Of a stretch of DNA of 64,000 nt, positions 34,508-43,315 are shown one piece after another (the first letter of the stretch is position 1; every line of letters begins with the position of its first letter). The translations under genes were made by a program, and so were the position numbers. This stretch comes from Massilia sp. YIM B02769. GTDB lineage: Bacteria > Pseudomonadota > Gammaproteobacteria > Burkholderiales > Burkholderiaceae_D. The stretch is from the NCBI RefSeq assembly GCF_030411995.1, contig NZ_JASNRC010000003.1:372001-436000 (forward strand). The letters are read 5' to 3'. The notes beneath the pieces are model-generated. The model had not been told where the DNA came from. It did not search any database and worked only from the letters and a program-made list of their open reading frames with translations.

Positions 34508-35776
34508 ATGACGAAAGAACGCGAACTCGATCAATCGAAACGGCTGGCGCTGGCCTTCTTCATCGGCGCGGCCGCGCTGTTCGTGCTGAGCTTTTTCCTG
34601 CCCCAGACCTGGTGGACAGGATTACTGAAAGCCTTTTCCGAAGCGGCGATGGTGGGCGCCCTGGCCGACTGGTTCGCGGTGGTGGCGCTGTTCAAGCGCG
34701 TGCCGATTCCGGTGGTGTCGCGGCATACGAACATCATCCCGAACAACAAGGCCAAGATCGCCGATAACCTGGCGCTGTTCGTGCGCGAGAAATTCCTGGA
34801 TACCGAATCCATTGTCGGCCTGATCCGCAAGCACGATCCGGCGCAAAAGGTCGCCGACTGGCTGGTGAAGCCGGAAAACACCGGCCGCATGGGGCAATAT
34901 TTGGTGAAAGTCGCGACCTGGATGCTCGACTTCACCGAAGACACGGCCGTGCAGAACTTCCTGCGCAAGGCCGTGCATTCGATGGTCAAAAGCGTGGATC
35001 TATCGAAATCCGCCGGCACCATCCTGGAAAGCCTGACGCGGGGAGGGCGCCACCAGGAACTCCTGAACGAAGGCATCCACCAATTGGCGCGGCTGCTGGA
35101 TAACGAGGAAACGCAGTCGTATATTTCGCAGGGCATCGTCGACTGGCTGAAGGAGGAATATGCCTTCATCGAAAAGATGCTGCCGTCGGAACTGATCGGC
35201 CGTAAAGGCGCCGATATCGCCGTGCGCCTGGCATCGGGGATCCTGAACAAGGTGAGCGCCGATCCGCACCACCCGCTGCGCCAGCGTTTCGACGTCTTCA
35301 CCGCCGAATTCATCGAGCGTTTGAAAGCCGACCCCGCGTTTTCCGAGCGCAGTGAGGAAATCAAGAACTACCTGCTGAACGACGAAGCGCTGAACAATTA
35401 CCTGGCTTCGCTCTGGAACGAGCTGCGCGACTGGCTGAAACGCGATTTGCAGGGCGATACCTCAATGCTGCGCGGCCGTATCGAAGCCACTGGCGCCTGG
35501 CTGGGCCAGACCCTGGCCGACGACCCGCAGCTGCGCCAATCCTTGAACGACAACCTGGAACTGGCGTCGCGCGCGGCGGCGCCGGAATTCGCGGTCTTCC
35601 TGACCCGCCATATCGCCGACACCGTGAAAAACTGGGACAGCGCCGAGATGTCAGAACAAATCGAACTGAATATCGGCAAGGATTTACAATTTATTCGCAT
35701 AAATGGCACGATCGTCGGCGGCTTGATCGGGGTGACGCTGTACCTGCTGTCGTCGCTCCCGGCTCTGCTGCGATAA
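34508..35776 (+). CDS. DUF445 family membrane protein
   Basis: 422 residues. Two hydrophobic segments at the N-terminus (LALAFFIGAAALFVLSFFL and the following region AMVGALADWFAVVALF), a long alpha-helical middle and one C-terminal membrane segment. GALADWFAVVALFKR is the mark of DUF445 (YjiN-like) proteins, whose function is unknown. 33 nt after the CoA transferase gene, but not obviously related in function. Confidence 0.88.
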   Translation: MTKERELDQSKRLALAFFIGAAALFVLSFFLPQTWWTGLLKAFSEAAMVGALADWFAVVALFKRVPIPVVSRHTNIIPNNKAKIADNLALFVREKFLDTESIVGLIRKHDPAQKVADWLVKPENTGRMGQYLVKVATWMLDFTEDTAVQNFLRKAVHSMVKSVDLSKSAGTILESLTRGGRHQELLNEGIHQLARLLDNEETQSYISQGIVDWLKEEYAFIEKMLPSELIGRKGADIAVRLASGILNKVSADPHHPLRQRFDVFTAEFIERLKADPAFSERSEEIKNYLLNDEALNNYLASLWNELRDWLKRDLQGDTSMLRGRIEATGAWLGQTLADDPQLRQSLNDNLELASRAAAPEFAVFLTRHIADTVKNWDSAEMSEQIELNIGKDLQFIRINGTIVGGLIGVTLYLLSSLPALLR

Positions 35777-35850
35777 GCGTGCAATCCGGCGTCATCCCAT
35801 GACGGGACGCGGTAGTATGTGCTCATCCACCAACACGGCAGGGGAAGGTC

Positions 35851-36159
35851 ATGGAACAAGCGCTGGACGCGTGGCTGGCCGCGCACCCGGAAATCGAAGC
35901 CGTCCCCGGACGCGACCTGTTCATCGTCGCGCGTTACCTGGTGCCGATGGAGGCGGCCATGATGCAAGGCTGCCTGGAAGCCTCGGGCATTCCGGCGGTA
36001 TTGGCCGATGCCCACCTGATGCAAACCGATCTTTTATTGGCGCCGGCCTTGGGCGGCGTGCGCATCCTGGTCCCGGCAAGTTATTTGCAGCAGGCGCAAT
36101 CGGTGATCGAGGCCTATGGCCGCGGCGAATTCGCGTTGGATGAGGATGCCGAGGTCTGA
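35851..36159 (+). CDS. DUF2007-type putative signal-transducing protein
   Basis: 102 residues. The part FIVARYLVPMEAAMMQGCLEA then SGIPAVLAD resembles the DUF2007 domain (small GlnB-like fold proteins, often annotated as putative signal transducers). Start ATG at 35851 with GGGGAAGGTC before it. 74 nt downstream of the DUF445 gene. Function unknown. Confidence 0.7.
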   Translation: MEQALDAWLAAHPEIEAVPGRDLFIVARYLVPMEAAMMQGCLEASGIPAVLADAHLMQTDLLLAPALGGVRILVPASYLQQAQSVIEAYGRGEFALDEDAEV

Positions 36160-36195
36160 TGGTGCCGGCGCCGAATGTCATCGCCGACGTATCCC

Positions 36196-36224
36196 CGTAC
36201 GGTGGGCACGCTGTGCCCACGCGG
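36196..36224. repeat. Intergenic hairpin repeat, GTGGGCAC type
   Basis: CCGTACGGTGGGCACGCTGT followed by GCCCACGCG. Left member of an inverted pair. Confidence 0.85.
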
Positions 36225-36353
36225 AACGATGAATATGGTTGGCATGGTTTTACCCGTGCCTCAACCCTATCGAAACGTATCAGGATGATCATTTGGAAGC
36301 GCCAACGAATGACATCTGTACGATTCGAATATCGCTAACACGGCGCATGCTTC

Positions 36354-36382
36354 CGCGTGGGCACGGAGTGCCCACCCTACGG
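36354..36382. repeat. Intergenic hairpin repeat, GTGGGCAC type, inverted
   Basis: CCGCGTGGGCACGGAGTGCC followed by CACCCTACG. Right member of the pair with 36196-36224. Confidence 0.85.
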
Positions 36383-36435
36383 TCGTTGTCGCATGAACAA
36401 AATGTCAGCGCATGAATTAAAGCCGACCCATAAAC

Positions 36436-36468
36436 CAAAAAGCCGCCGATTCTTGCGAACCGGCGGCT
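36436..36468 (-). terminator. Terminator of the tRNA-Met cluster
   Basis: Minus strand: AGCCGCCG (36468-36461) and CGGCGGCT (36448-36441) with a 12-nt loop, then TTTTT (36440-36436). It lies directly after the last tRNA. Confidence 0.85.
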
Positions 36469-36477
36469 TGTCGTATC

Positions 36478-36554
36478 TGGTGGTGATAGGTGGACTTGAA
36501 CCACCGACCCCAGCATTATGAGTGCTGTGCTCTAACCAACTGAGCTCTATCACC
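36478..36554 (-). tRNA. tRNA-Met(CAT), copy 4 in transcription order, position-8 variant
   Basis: 77 nt with encoded CCA. Cloverleaf complete: acceptor GGTGATA/TATCACC, anticodon loop CTCATAA with anticodon CAT, T-arm loop GTTCAAGTC. Compared with the other three copies it has G instead of T at position 8 (GATAGAGC versus GATATAGC). T8 is nearly universal in tRNA and pairs with A14. Last of four tandem genes. Confidence 0.9.
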
Positions 36555-36624
36555 GAAAGCTGCGTAATGAAACCTGATAAGCAAATGGCTTGACTCGCAT
36601 GAGCCAAGCCATCGCTTGGTTTTC

Positions 36625-36701
36625 TGGTGGTGATAGGTGGACTTGAACCACCGACCCCAGCATTATGAGTGCTGTGCTCTAACCAACTGAGCTATATCAC
36701 C
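36625..36701 (-). tRNA. tRNA-Met(CAT), copy 3
   Basis: 77 nt including CCA, anticodon CAT in loop CTCATAA. G1-C72 pair and the sequence GAGCACAGCACTCATAATGC fit elongator tRNA-Met rather than initiator. tRNA-Ile2 (lysidine type) also has CAT in DNA and cannot be fully excluded, but the variable region GGGGTC favours Met. Confidence 0.9.
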
Positions 36702-36771
36702 GAAAGCTGCGTACTGAAACCTGATAAGCAAATGGCTTGACTCGCATGAGCCAAGCCATCGCTTGGAATTC

Positions 36772-36848
36772 TGGTGGTGATAGGTGGACTTGAACCACCG
36801 ACCCCAGCATTATGAGTGCTGTGCTCTAACCAACTGAGCTATATCACC
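36772..36848 (-). tRNA. tRNA-Met(CAT), copy 2
   Basis: Identical to copy 3 over 77 nt, with encoded CCA and the same flanking spacer. Confidence 0.9.
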
Positions 36849-36918
36849 GAAAGCTGCGTACTGAAACCTGATAAGCAAATGGCTTGACTCGCATGAGCCA
36901 AGCCATCGCTTGGAATTC

Positions 36919-36995
36919 TGGTGGTGATAGGTGGACTTGAACCACCGACCCCAGCATTATGAGTGCTGTGCTCTAACCAACTGAGCTATATCACC
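36919..36995 (-). tRNA. tRNA-Met(CAT), copy 1 (promoter-proximal)
   Basis: Identical to copies 2 and 3; first gene behind the predicted promoter, 5' end at 36995. Confidence 0.92.
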
Positions 36996-37007
36996 AAAGA
37001 GAACGAT

Positions 37008-37036
37008 ATTATCCAAGGCAGAACGCGCTCTGTCAA
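37008..37036 (-). promoter_or_regulatory. Strong sigma70 promoter of the tRNA-Met cluster
   Basis: Minus strand: -35 TTGACA (37036-37031, perfect consensus), 17-nt spacer, -10 GATAAT (37013-37008). The start point would be only a few nt before the first tRNA at 36995. Confidence 0.8.
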
Positions 37037-37086
37037 GGCTGCCTCAGCGAAACGACGCGAAACAGCAAGCCGTTGTTGCTGCACTG

Positions 37087-38049
37087 CTATTTTTGCAAGC
37101 CCTCCAGATGGCCCAGGATCTCGCCCGCCGGGTCGCGCCCCATGAAGTCGATCACGATCCGGTCCGGCATCGCGCGCAGCCAGGTCAGCTGGCGCTTGGC
37201 CAACTGGCGCGTGGCAATGATGCCGGTCTCGCGCAGGACGGCGCGGTCGATCTTGCCGTCCAGGTAATCCCAGGATTGGCGGTAGCCGACGCAGCGCATC
37301 GAGGGCAAATTCGGCGACAGATCGCCACGCGCACGCAGGCGCGCCACCTCGGCCACGATGCCGCTATCGTCCGACGTGCCCAGCATCTGCTCGAAACGCA
37401 GCGCGATGCGCTTGTGCAGGATGGCGCGGTCCGGCGTCTCCAGCGCAAACGACGCCAGCTCGAAAGGCAATACCGGCTTGGCGCGCCGCGCCAGCAGTTC
37501 CGACATCGGCTTGCCGGTGAGCTCGATGATTTCCAGCGCGCGGTTGATGCGCTGGGCGTCAGCGGGCGCCAGGCGCTCGGCCGTCACCGGATCGAGTGCG
37601 CGCAGCCTGGCGTGCATGCCCGGCCAGCCGATCCGCGCCGCTTCCGCATCGATGCGCGCGCGTACCTCGGCGTCCGCCGTCGGCAAATCGTCCAGGCCAT
37701 CGGTCAGGCCCTTGAAATACATCATCGTACCGCCCACGAGCAGCGGCAGCTTGCCGCGCGCGCCGATCTCTTCCACCAGGCGCAGGGTGTCGTTCCTGAA
37801 CTGCATCACCGAATAGGCGTCGAGCGGGTCGATGATGTCGATCAGGTGGTGCGGCACGGCCGCCAGTTCCTCAAGCGTCGGCTTGGCGGTGCCGATGTCC
37901 ATCTCGCGGTACACCAGGGCCGAGTCGACCGAGATGATCTCGACCGGGCGTTCGCGCGCAATGGCGAGGGCGGCAGCGGTCTTGCCCGACGCGGTCGGGC
38001 CCATGATCGCCACGGCCAGCGGCCGGGCGTTGTTGACGTGTTCAACCAT
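37087..38049 (-). CDS. miaA: tRNA dimethylallyltransferase
   Basis: 320 residues. It adds dimethylallyl to A37 of tRNAs reading UNN codons, the substrate step for MiaB. P-loop [17 protein letters not shown] at residues about 15-30; [19 protein letters not shown] and [11 protein letters not shown], the DSxxxY and GGTxxY motifs, follow. It starts 3 nt after the mutL stop; mutL-miaA is a common bacterial pair. Confidence 0.97.
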   Translation of the reverse strand: MVEHVNNARPLAVAIMGPTASGKTAAALAIARERPVEIISVDSALVYREMDIGTAKPTLEELAAVPHHLIDIIDPLDAYSVMQFRNDTLRLVEEIGARGKLPLLVGGTMMYFKGLTDGLDDLPTADAEVRARIDAEAARIGWPGMHARLRALDPVTAERLAPADAQRINRALEIIELTGKPMSELLARRAKPVLPFELASFALETPDRAILHKRIALRFEQMLGTSDDSGIVAEVARLRARGDLSPNLPSMRCVGYRQSWDYLDGKIDRAVLRETGIIATRQLAKRQLTWLRAMPDRIVIDFMGRDPAGEILGHLEGLQK

Positions 38050-38052
38050 TGT

Positions 38053-39972
38053 TTATTGACCGCGCAGGAACAGTTTGTCGAGGGCCGCGATGTCGAGCTG
38101 GACCCAGGTCGGACGGCCGTGGTTGCACTGGTCGGCGCGCTCGGTGCTTTCCATCTGGCGCAGCAGCGCGTTCATTTCGGGGATGGTGAGGATGCGGTTG
38201 GCGCGCACCGCCGTGTGGCAGGCGAGCGTCCCGAGCAGTTCGTTGCGGCGCTCGATCAGCACGCGCGAGCCGCCGAATTCGCGCACGTCGCGCAGCACGT
38301 CGCGCGCCAGCGTTTGCGCGTCGGCGTTCTTCAGCAGCGTCGGCACCGCGCGCACGGCCAGCGTGGTCGGCGACAGCGCGGCGATGTCGAAGCCCAGCGC
38401 CTTCAGGGTGTCCTGGTGGTCGTTGGCGGTGGCCACCTCGATGGCGTCGGCAAAGAAGGTCACCGGGATCAGCAGCGACTGCACCTGCATGTCCTGGCCC
38501 TCGACCTGGGCGTCGAGCGCATTCTTCAGTTGCTCGTACAGGATGCGTTCGTGCGCCGCGTGCATGTCGACCAGCACCAGGCCGCGCGTGTTCTGGGCCA
38601 GGATGTAGATGCCGTGCAGCTGGGCCAGGGCGAAGCCGAGCGGGAAGTCGTCGTTGCTCGGGGCGCTTGATACGGCCGGCATCGGCCCCACCTGCAGCGG
38701 CGCCGATGGTGACGATGGCGCCGCTGCGCCAGTGCGTTCGTTATCGGCAAACAGCGCGCCGTAGTTTGCCGTGGTCTGGGCGACGCCCTGCGTGCCTGGG
38801 GCATCCCAGCGGCTGCCCGGCGGATACGGCGACGGCGAGAAGGTCGGCGCCAGTTGCGCGCCGAACGAGGTCTGCTCGTGCGGCCGGCGCCAGTTGGCGC
38901 TGGCGTTCGAGGCCGTCGGCGTGATCTCGGCGGCGGTGAGCGGCGCGGGCACGCTGCCGTGCGCCGTGGCCGAGGTCTGCGCCAGCGCGCGCTGCACCGC
39001 GTGGAACACGAACTGGTGCACGGCGCGGCTGTCGCGGAAGCGCACTTCGGTTTTCGATGGGTGCACGTTGACGTCGACCAGGGCCGGGTCGAGGTCCAGC
39101 GCCAGCACGTACGACGGGAAGCGGTCGCCGTGCAGCACGTCCTGGTAGGCGGCGCGCACCGCGTGCACCAGCACCTTGTCGCGCACAAAACGCCCGTTCA
39201 CGTAGAAGAACTGGCCGTCGGCACGCGCCTTCGAGGCGGTGGGCAGGCCGGCATAGCCGAACAGGCGCAAGGGGCCGGCGACTTCATCGATGGCGATGCG
39301 CGCCTCGGCGAAATCGTTGCCCAGGATCTGGCTGCTGCGCCGGGCCATCTCGCACACGTTCCAGTGGTCGATGGTGCGGCCGTTGTGGGTCAGGCTGAAG
39401 GACACGTCGGGCCGCGCCAGCGCGATGCGGCGCACGACCTCGGCGCAGTGGCCGTATTCGGTCTGCTCGGATTTGAGGAACTTGCGGCGCGCCGGCGTGT
39501 TGAAATACAGGTCCTGCACGTCGATGGTGGTGCCGAGCGGGCCGGAGGAGGGCACGACCTGGCCCAGGTGCGAGCCGACGATTTCCCAGGCATGCGGCGC
39601 GTCCTTGGTGCGCGAAGTGATCGCCACCGCCGCCACCGAGGCGATCGAGGCCAGCGCCTCGCCACGGAAGCCCAGCGTCGCCACGTTCTCGAGGTCGGTC
39701 AGCGAGGCGATTTTCGAGGTGGCGTGGCGCGCCAGCGCCAGCGGCATCTGGTCGGGCTCGATGCCGCGGCCGTTGTCGGTAATCGCGATGCGCTTGACGC
39801 CGCCTTCTTCCAGGCGGATCGTGATCTGGGTAGCGCCGGCGTCCAGCGCATTTTCCAGCAGCTCCTTGACGACAGCCGAGGGCCGCTCGACGACCTCGCC
39901 AGCGGCGATCTGCGAGATCAGCTGGTCGGGAAGTTGCTGGATGGGGCGGTGGGTGGGGACGGGCGCGTTCAT
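38053..39972 (-). CDS. mutL: DNA mismatch repair protein MutL
   Basis: 639 residues. N-terminal GHKL ATPase with IAAGEVVERPSAVVKELLEN, DNGRGI and GFRGEALASI; a Pro/Ala/Ser-rich linker (about 340-440); C-terminal dimerisation domain. The C-terminal part contains DMHAAHERILYE, matching the endonuclease motif DQHA(X)2E(X)4E with Met for Gln, plus ACHTAVRA and CNHGRP. So this MutL probably nicks DNA itself, as in bacteria without MutH. Cotranscribed with miaA. Confidence 0.96.
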   Translation of the reverse strand: MNAPVPTHRPIQQLPDQLISQIAAGEVVERPSAVVKELLENALDAGATQITIRLEEGGVKRIAITDNGRGIEPDQMPLALARHATSKIASLTDLENVATLGFRGEALASIASVAAVAITSRTKDAPHAWEIVGSHLGQVVPSSGPLGTTIDVQDLYFNTPARRKFLKSEQTEYGHCAEVVRRIALARPDVSFSLTHNGRTIDHWNVCEMARRSSQILGNDFAEARIAIDEVAGPLRLFGYAGLPTASKARADGQFFYVNGRFVRDKVLVHAVRAAYQDVLHGDRFPSYVLALDLDPALVDVNVHPSKTEVRFRDSRAVHQFVFHAVQRALAQTSATAHGSVPAPLTAAEITPTASNASANWRRPHEQTSFGAQLAPTFSPSPYPPGSRWDAPGTQGVAQTTANYGALFADNERTGAAAPSSPSAPLQVGPMPAVSSAPSNDDFPLGFALAQLHGIYILAQNTRGLVLVDMHAAHERILYEQLKNALDAQVEGQDMQVQSLLIPVTFFADAIEVATANDHQDTLKALGFDIAALSPTTLAVRAVPTLLKNADAQTLARDVLRDVREFGGSRVLIERRNELLGTLACHTAVRANRILTIPEMNALLRQMESTERADQCNHGRPTWVQLDIAALDKLFLRGQ

Positions 39973-40017
39973 CGTTCAGATTATATCGCGCGCCGAAATC
40001 GCCGGTCCCGTGTTGTC

Positions 40018-40953
40018 TTATTTTTGCGCGCCGCTTTGTTCGCCGTTTTGCTCACGCACCGGAATCGGCGCATTGCACAGGTCGACATGCCCGGCCGCGA
40101 ATACGTTCCAGGGGCCGCCGCGGTTGCGCTGGGCCTCCACCACCTTCTGGTAGGTGGCGCTGTCGGTGCGCATCACCTCGATGTTGCTGCGCTCTTCCTT
40201 CGGCACGTCGGCCGCGACGCGGAAGGCGTTGATCGGCACCTGCATCTCCGCTTTGTCGTAGAAGCCCATCGGCGCCGGACCGCGCGGCATGCTCGACAGC
40301 AGCGGCATGCCGGACACGACGCGCCCGACCACGGTGATATTCCGGTCCAGCTGGCGCGGCGCCTGGCCGGTGACCACGTACAGCGCGGTGCCGCCGCCGC
40401 TGTCGGCCTCGTTGTCGCGCCCGACCCCGACCATGGCGTAGCAGTGGGCCAGCCAGGTTTCGCCCTTCTTCGGATCGCGTCCGACCGGGAAGCCGTTCGA
40501 GTGGCCGACTTGCGGCGCGTAGCCGTCGACATCCTTCAGGCGCGTGAAGTGGCGGTCGTTCTTGAGGGGGGCGGTGAACTCGGCCTTCAGCTTCATCTTC
40601 GCGGTCTTGGCCTGGCGCGGATTCTTTTCGTCCGGATCGCCCCACTGCACCACGAAGTTGTCCTGCGAGCGCAGGATGACCAGGCCATCGAAATAATGTT
40701 CGCGCGCCAGTGCCTTGATGTTGGCGGCGTGGTTCGGCGCGAAGGGCGGGGCCAGTTCGATGACCACGCGTCCGCCCGGCAAATCCATGTAGAGCGTATT
40801 CTCGAGGTCGAGCGGGCGCCAGTCGGCGGCCTTCGATTCCTTGACGATCTCGCCCACGCTCGCCTTCGGCGGCAAGGGTTTCGGTTCGGCCGCCTGCGCC
40901 AGTGTGCTGGCCAACACCAGGGCCGCGCCCACACCCATCATTCCTGCATTCAT
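40018..40953 (-). CDS. Periplasmic peptidylprolyl isomerase, cyclophilin type
   Basis: 311 residues. A signal peptide ([20 protein letters not shown]) starts at the ATG at 40953, preceded by AGGTGGCGG; the frame extends to 41049 without support. Cyclophilin-like sequence includes [20 protein letters not shown] and [20 protein letters not shown]. It is longer than PpiA, with N- and C-terminal extensions; the usual FHR active-site Arg appears as LRS, so activity needs care. 45 nt upstream of the mutL start. Confidence 0.82.
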   Translation of the reverse strand: MNAGMMGVGAALVLASTLAQAAEPKPLPPKASVGEIVKESKAADWRPLDLENTLYMDLPGGRVVIELAPPFAPNHAANIKALAREHYFDGLVILRSQDNFVVQWGDPDEKNPRQAKTAKMKLKAEFTAPLKNDRHFTRLKDVDGYAPQVGHSNGFPVGRDPKKGETWLAHCYAMVGVGRDNEADSGGGTALYVVTGQAPRQLDRNITVVGRVVSGMPLLSSMPRGPAPMGFYDKAEMQVPINAFRVAADVPKEERSNIEVMRTDSATYQKVVEAQRNRGGPWNVFAAGHVDLCNAPIPVREQNGEQSGAQK

Positions 40954-41121
40954 CTCCGCCACCTTTGTTGTTTGTATGAAGTAATTGTAGACCTGAAAAT
41001 GAGCATTTCGGAAACTTAACACTGCCTTAAATACCGCAAGCGACGACAAGTCTGCTTGTCCTGTCGGAGGTTTTGGCAGGCTCAGTGATGGTATGATGCG
41101 GCGTTACCGTTTAGGAAAATT

Positions 41122-41766
41122 ATGGATCTGATGCAATTTTTCGACATGATTCTTCATGTCGATAAGACGTTGGGCGTCCTGCTGGCGCAATACGGCGTGT
41201 ATGTCTACATCGTCCTGTTTGCCATCGTATTCTGCGAGACCGGTCTCGTGGTCCTGTTTTTCTTCCCGGGCGACACCTTGCTCTTCATCGCCGGCGCCTT
41301 CTGCGCCACCGGCCAGATGAGTTATCCGCTGCTGATGGCGCTGCTGATCATCGCCGCCGTCACAGGCAACACCCTGAATTACTACATCGGCGAAGCCGTC
41401 GGCCAGCGCATGTTCACCCACGACTACCGCTGGATCAACAAGGACGCCTTGCACCGCACCCACGATTTCTTCGAAAAACATGGCGGCAAGACCATCATCC
41501 TGGCGCGCTTCGTGCCGGTGGTGCGTACCTTTGCGCCGTTCGTGGCCGGCGTGTCGGACATGACCCATACCCGCTTCCAGCTGTACAACATCACCGGCGC
41601 CGTGCTGTGGGTGGCTAGCCTGGTGACTGCCGGCTACTTCTTCGGCAATATTCCTATCATCCGCGACCACCTGACCGAGATCGTGCTGGTGGGCGTGAGC
41701 GCGGCGATCGTGCCGCTGATGCTGGGCGGCTTGTGGAAGTTCGGCCGCAGGATGTTGAGCCGATAA
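41122..41766 (+). CDS. DedA family membrane protein
   Basis: 214 residues, four to five membrane segments. ETGLVVLFFFPGDTLLFIAG and RFVPVVRTFAPFVAGVSDM are the two re-entrant DedA (SNARE-associated, VTT) motifs with the conserved acidic and arginine residues. DedA proteins act in membrane homeostasis, including undecaprenyl-phosphate or phospholipid recycling. Single gene with a strong terminator. Confidence 0.93.
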   Translation: MDLMQFFDMILHVDKTLGVLLAQYGVYVYIVLFAIVFCETGLVVLFFFPGDTLLFIAGAFCATGQMSYPLLMALLIIAAVTGNTLNYYIGEAVGQRMFTHDYRWINKDALHRTHDFFEKHGGKTIILARFVPVVRTFAPFVAGVSDMTHTRFQLYNITGAVLWVASLVTAGYFFGNIPIIRDHLTEIVLVGVSAAIVPLMLGGLWKFGRRMLSR

Positions 41767-41800
41767 GACGTATCGACAACGAACTTGTTCGAATGCTCAG

Positions 41801-41826
41801 GGCGCCGGTTTTTCCGGCGCCTTTTT
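41801..41826 (+). terminator. Rho-independent terminator after dedA
   Basis: GGCGCCGG (41801-41808), TTTTT loop, CCGGCGCC (41814-41821), then TTTTT. Confidence 0.9.
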
Positions 41827-41915
41827 CGTTGCGCGCCCCGTTTAAATCGGCAAAAACGCTCAAGTTTCCGTATGGAAGCGTCGTTAAAGGTGGGTAGATA
41901 ACTTCCACCAACCCC

Positions 41916-43136
41916 ATGCGCCACTTCATTGCCCTGTTCGCTTGCAGCCTCGTCATGCTCCACGCAAGCGCCAACGAACCTGCCCACGCCGCCAAGCCGG
42001 AAGCGGACGCGGCCAAGAAGCTCGCGGCCGACATCGCCAAGCCGGCCAGCGCCAAGCCGGCCGCCGACAAAGCTGCCGACAAGACCGCTGACAAGGCCGC
42101 TGACAAGGCCGCAGCCGACAAGGCCGCCGCATTGGCGATTGCGCGGGCGGCCGACAAGGCCGTTGCCGAGAAGGCTGCGCCTGCCGACAAGGAAGAGAAG
42201 GGCGAGAAAGCCGTCGCCAAGCAGGGCAAGGCCAGCGCCGTCACCGCCGACAAGGCCGCCTCGGCCATCTCGGCGCAGAGCGAGGAAGATGCCCAGGTCG
42301 ACCTGTCGGTGCGCATCGCCGAGCGCCTGGCCGAGATGCGCGCCAAGCAGGCCGCGCGCGTGGCTGCCGCCGCCAAGGCGAAAAAGGCCGCCGAGGCCAG
42401 GCGCAAGAAGGAAGCGGCAGCCGCCGCAGTCGTTGCCGCTGCTGCCGCCGCGCCGAAGATCAGCAACCACTGGGACTACGAAGGCGAGTTCGGCCCCGAG
42501 AACTGGGGCAAGATCAACCCGGCCTGGTCGCAATGCGGCGCCGGCAAGCGCCAGTCGCCGATCGACATCCGCGACGGCATGAAGGTCAACCTGGACGAGA
42601 TCGACTTCAACTACCGCCCGTCGGACTATACCGAAGTCGACAACGGCAAGACCGTGCAGGTGAATCTCGCGCGCGGCAACTTCATGACCATCGGGAACCA
42701 GAGCTACGAGCTGGTCCAGTTCCATTTCCATCGTCCGTCGGAAGAAAAGATCAACGGCAAGGGCACCGAGATGGTGATCCACCTCGAGCACCGCGGCCCG
42801 GGCGGCAAGCTGGCCATCGTCGCCGTGCTGCTCGAACGCGGCAGGGCCAACGACGCGATCCAGACCGTGTGGAACAACATCCCGCTGGAGAAGAACCAGC
42901 AGGTGGCGTCCAGCGAGCCGCTCGACCCGCTGGAGCTGCTGCCGGATCGCCGCGAGTACTACACCTACATGGGCTCGCAGACCACGCCGCCCTGCACCGA
43001 AAACGTGCTGTGGCTGGTGATGAAGCAGCCGATGACGGCCTCGCCGGCGCAGATGGCCCTGTTCTCGCGCCTGTATCCGCTCAATGCGCGGCCGGTGCAG
43101 GAAAGCGAAGGGCGGATGGTGAAGGAATCGCATTAA
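41916..43136 (+). CDS. Periplasmic alpha-type carbonic anhydrase with Ala/Lys/Asp-repeat linker
   Basis: 406 residues. A signal peptide (MRHFIALFACSLVMLHASA) is followed by about 150 low-complexity residues, rich in ADKA-type repeats and probably helical or disordered. The C-terminal 220 residues are an alpha-carbonic anhydrase: HWDYEGEFGPENWG, QSPIDIRD, the zinc ligands in QFHFHRPSEE and HLEH, and TTPPCTENVLW. It hydrates CO2 in the periplasm. The linker, unusual in length, may bind the cell wall or keep distance from the membrane. Confidence 0.92.
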   Translation: MRHFIALFACSLVMLHASANEPAHAAKPEADAAKKLAADIAKPASAKPAADKAADKTADKAADKAAADKAAALAIARAADKAVAEKAAPADKEEKGEKAVAKQGKASAVTADKAASAISAQSEEDAQVDLSVRIAERLAEMRAKQAARVAAAAKAKKAAEARRKKEAAAAAVVAAAAAAPKISNHWDYEGEFGPENWGKINPAWSQCGAGKRQSPIDIRDGMKVNLDEIDFNYRPSDYTEVDNGKTVQVNLARGNFMTIGNQSYELVQFHFHRPSEEKINGKGTEMVIHLEHRGPGGKLAIVAVLLERGRANDAIQTVWNNIPLEKNQQVASSEPLDPLELLPDRREYYTYMGSQTTPPCTENVLWLVMKQPMTASPAQMALFSRLYPLNARPVQESEGRMVKESH

Positions 43137-43142
43137 AACGAA

Positions 43143-43164
43143 AGCCGGCGCGAGCCGGCTTTTT
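43143..43164 (+). terminator. Rho-independent terminator of the carbonic anhydrase gene
   Basis: AGCCGGC (43143-43149), loop GCGA, GCCGGCT (43154-43160) and a run of T. Confidence 0.88.
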
Positions 43165-43186
43165 CATATTCGTTGACGCGTGCCTG

Positions 43187-43214
43187 GTAGGGTGGGCGCT
43201 CCTGTGCCCACGCG
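43187..43214. repeat. Intergenic hairpin repeat, GTGGGC type
   Basis: GTAGGGTGGGCGCTCCTGTG followed by CCCACGCG; stem slightly degenerate (GTGGGCGC/GTGCCCAC). Left member of an inverted pair. Confidence 0.75.
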
Positions 43215-43266
43215 AAAACGGTGAGCAGACGCGGCGTTCGATCACGCCAACGTGGCGCATACGTCA

Positions 43267-43294
43267 CGCGTGGGCACGGGGCGCCCACCCTACA
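43267..43294. repeat. Intergenic hairpin repeat, GTGGGC type, inverted
   Basis: CGCGTGGGCACGGGGCGCCC followed by ACCCTAC; right member of the pair with 43187-43214, 52 nt apart. Confidence 0.75.
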
Positions 43295-43315
43295 TTTGCA
43301 AGCACCGCGGCCTTC

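Larger units (their letters stand above)
36160..36477. other. Intergenic region with an inverted hairpin pair and terminator
   Basis: 318 nt without a gene. It holds one hairpin-repeat pair (36196-36224 and 36354-36382, inverted, 130 nt apart) and the minus-strand terminator of the tRNA cluster at 36436-36468. Confidence 0.7.
36478..36995 (-). repeat. Four-fold 147-bp tandem repeat carrying tRNA-Met
   Basis: Successive tRNA genes start exactly 147 nt apart (36478, 36625, 36772, 36919). The 70-nt spacers (GAAAGCTGCGTACTGAAACC onwards) are nearly identical, so the cluster arose by recent duplication or is kept uniform by gene conversion. Confidence 0.9.

Noticed and set aside
36478..36995. 147-bp tandem repeats as a CRISPR array
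   Set aside because: Each unit contains a full tRNA gene; repeat and spacer lengths do not fit CRISPR and no cas genes are near.
36478..36995. tRNA-fMet or tRNA-Ile2 identity for the CAT tRNAs
   Set aside because: A G1-C72 pair speaks against initiator tRNA; body sequence is closer to elongator tRNA-Met than to tRNA-Ile2, though the latter is not fully excluded.
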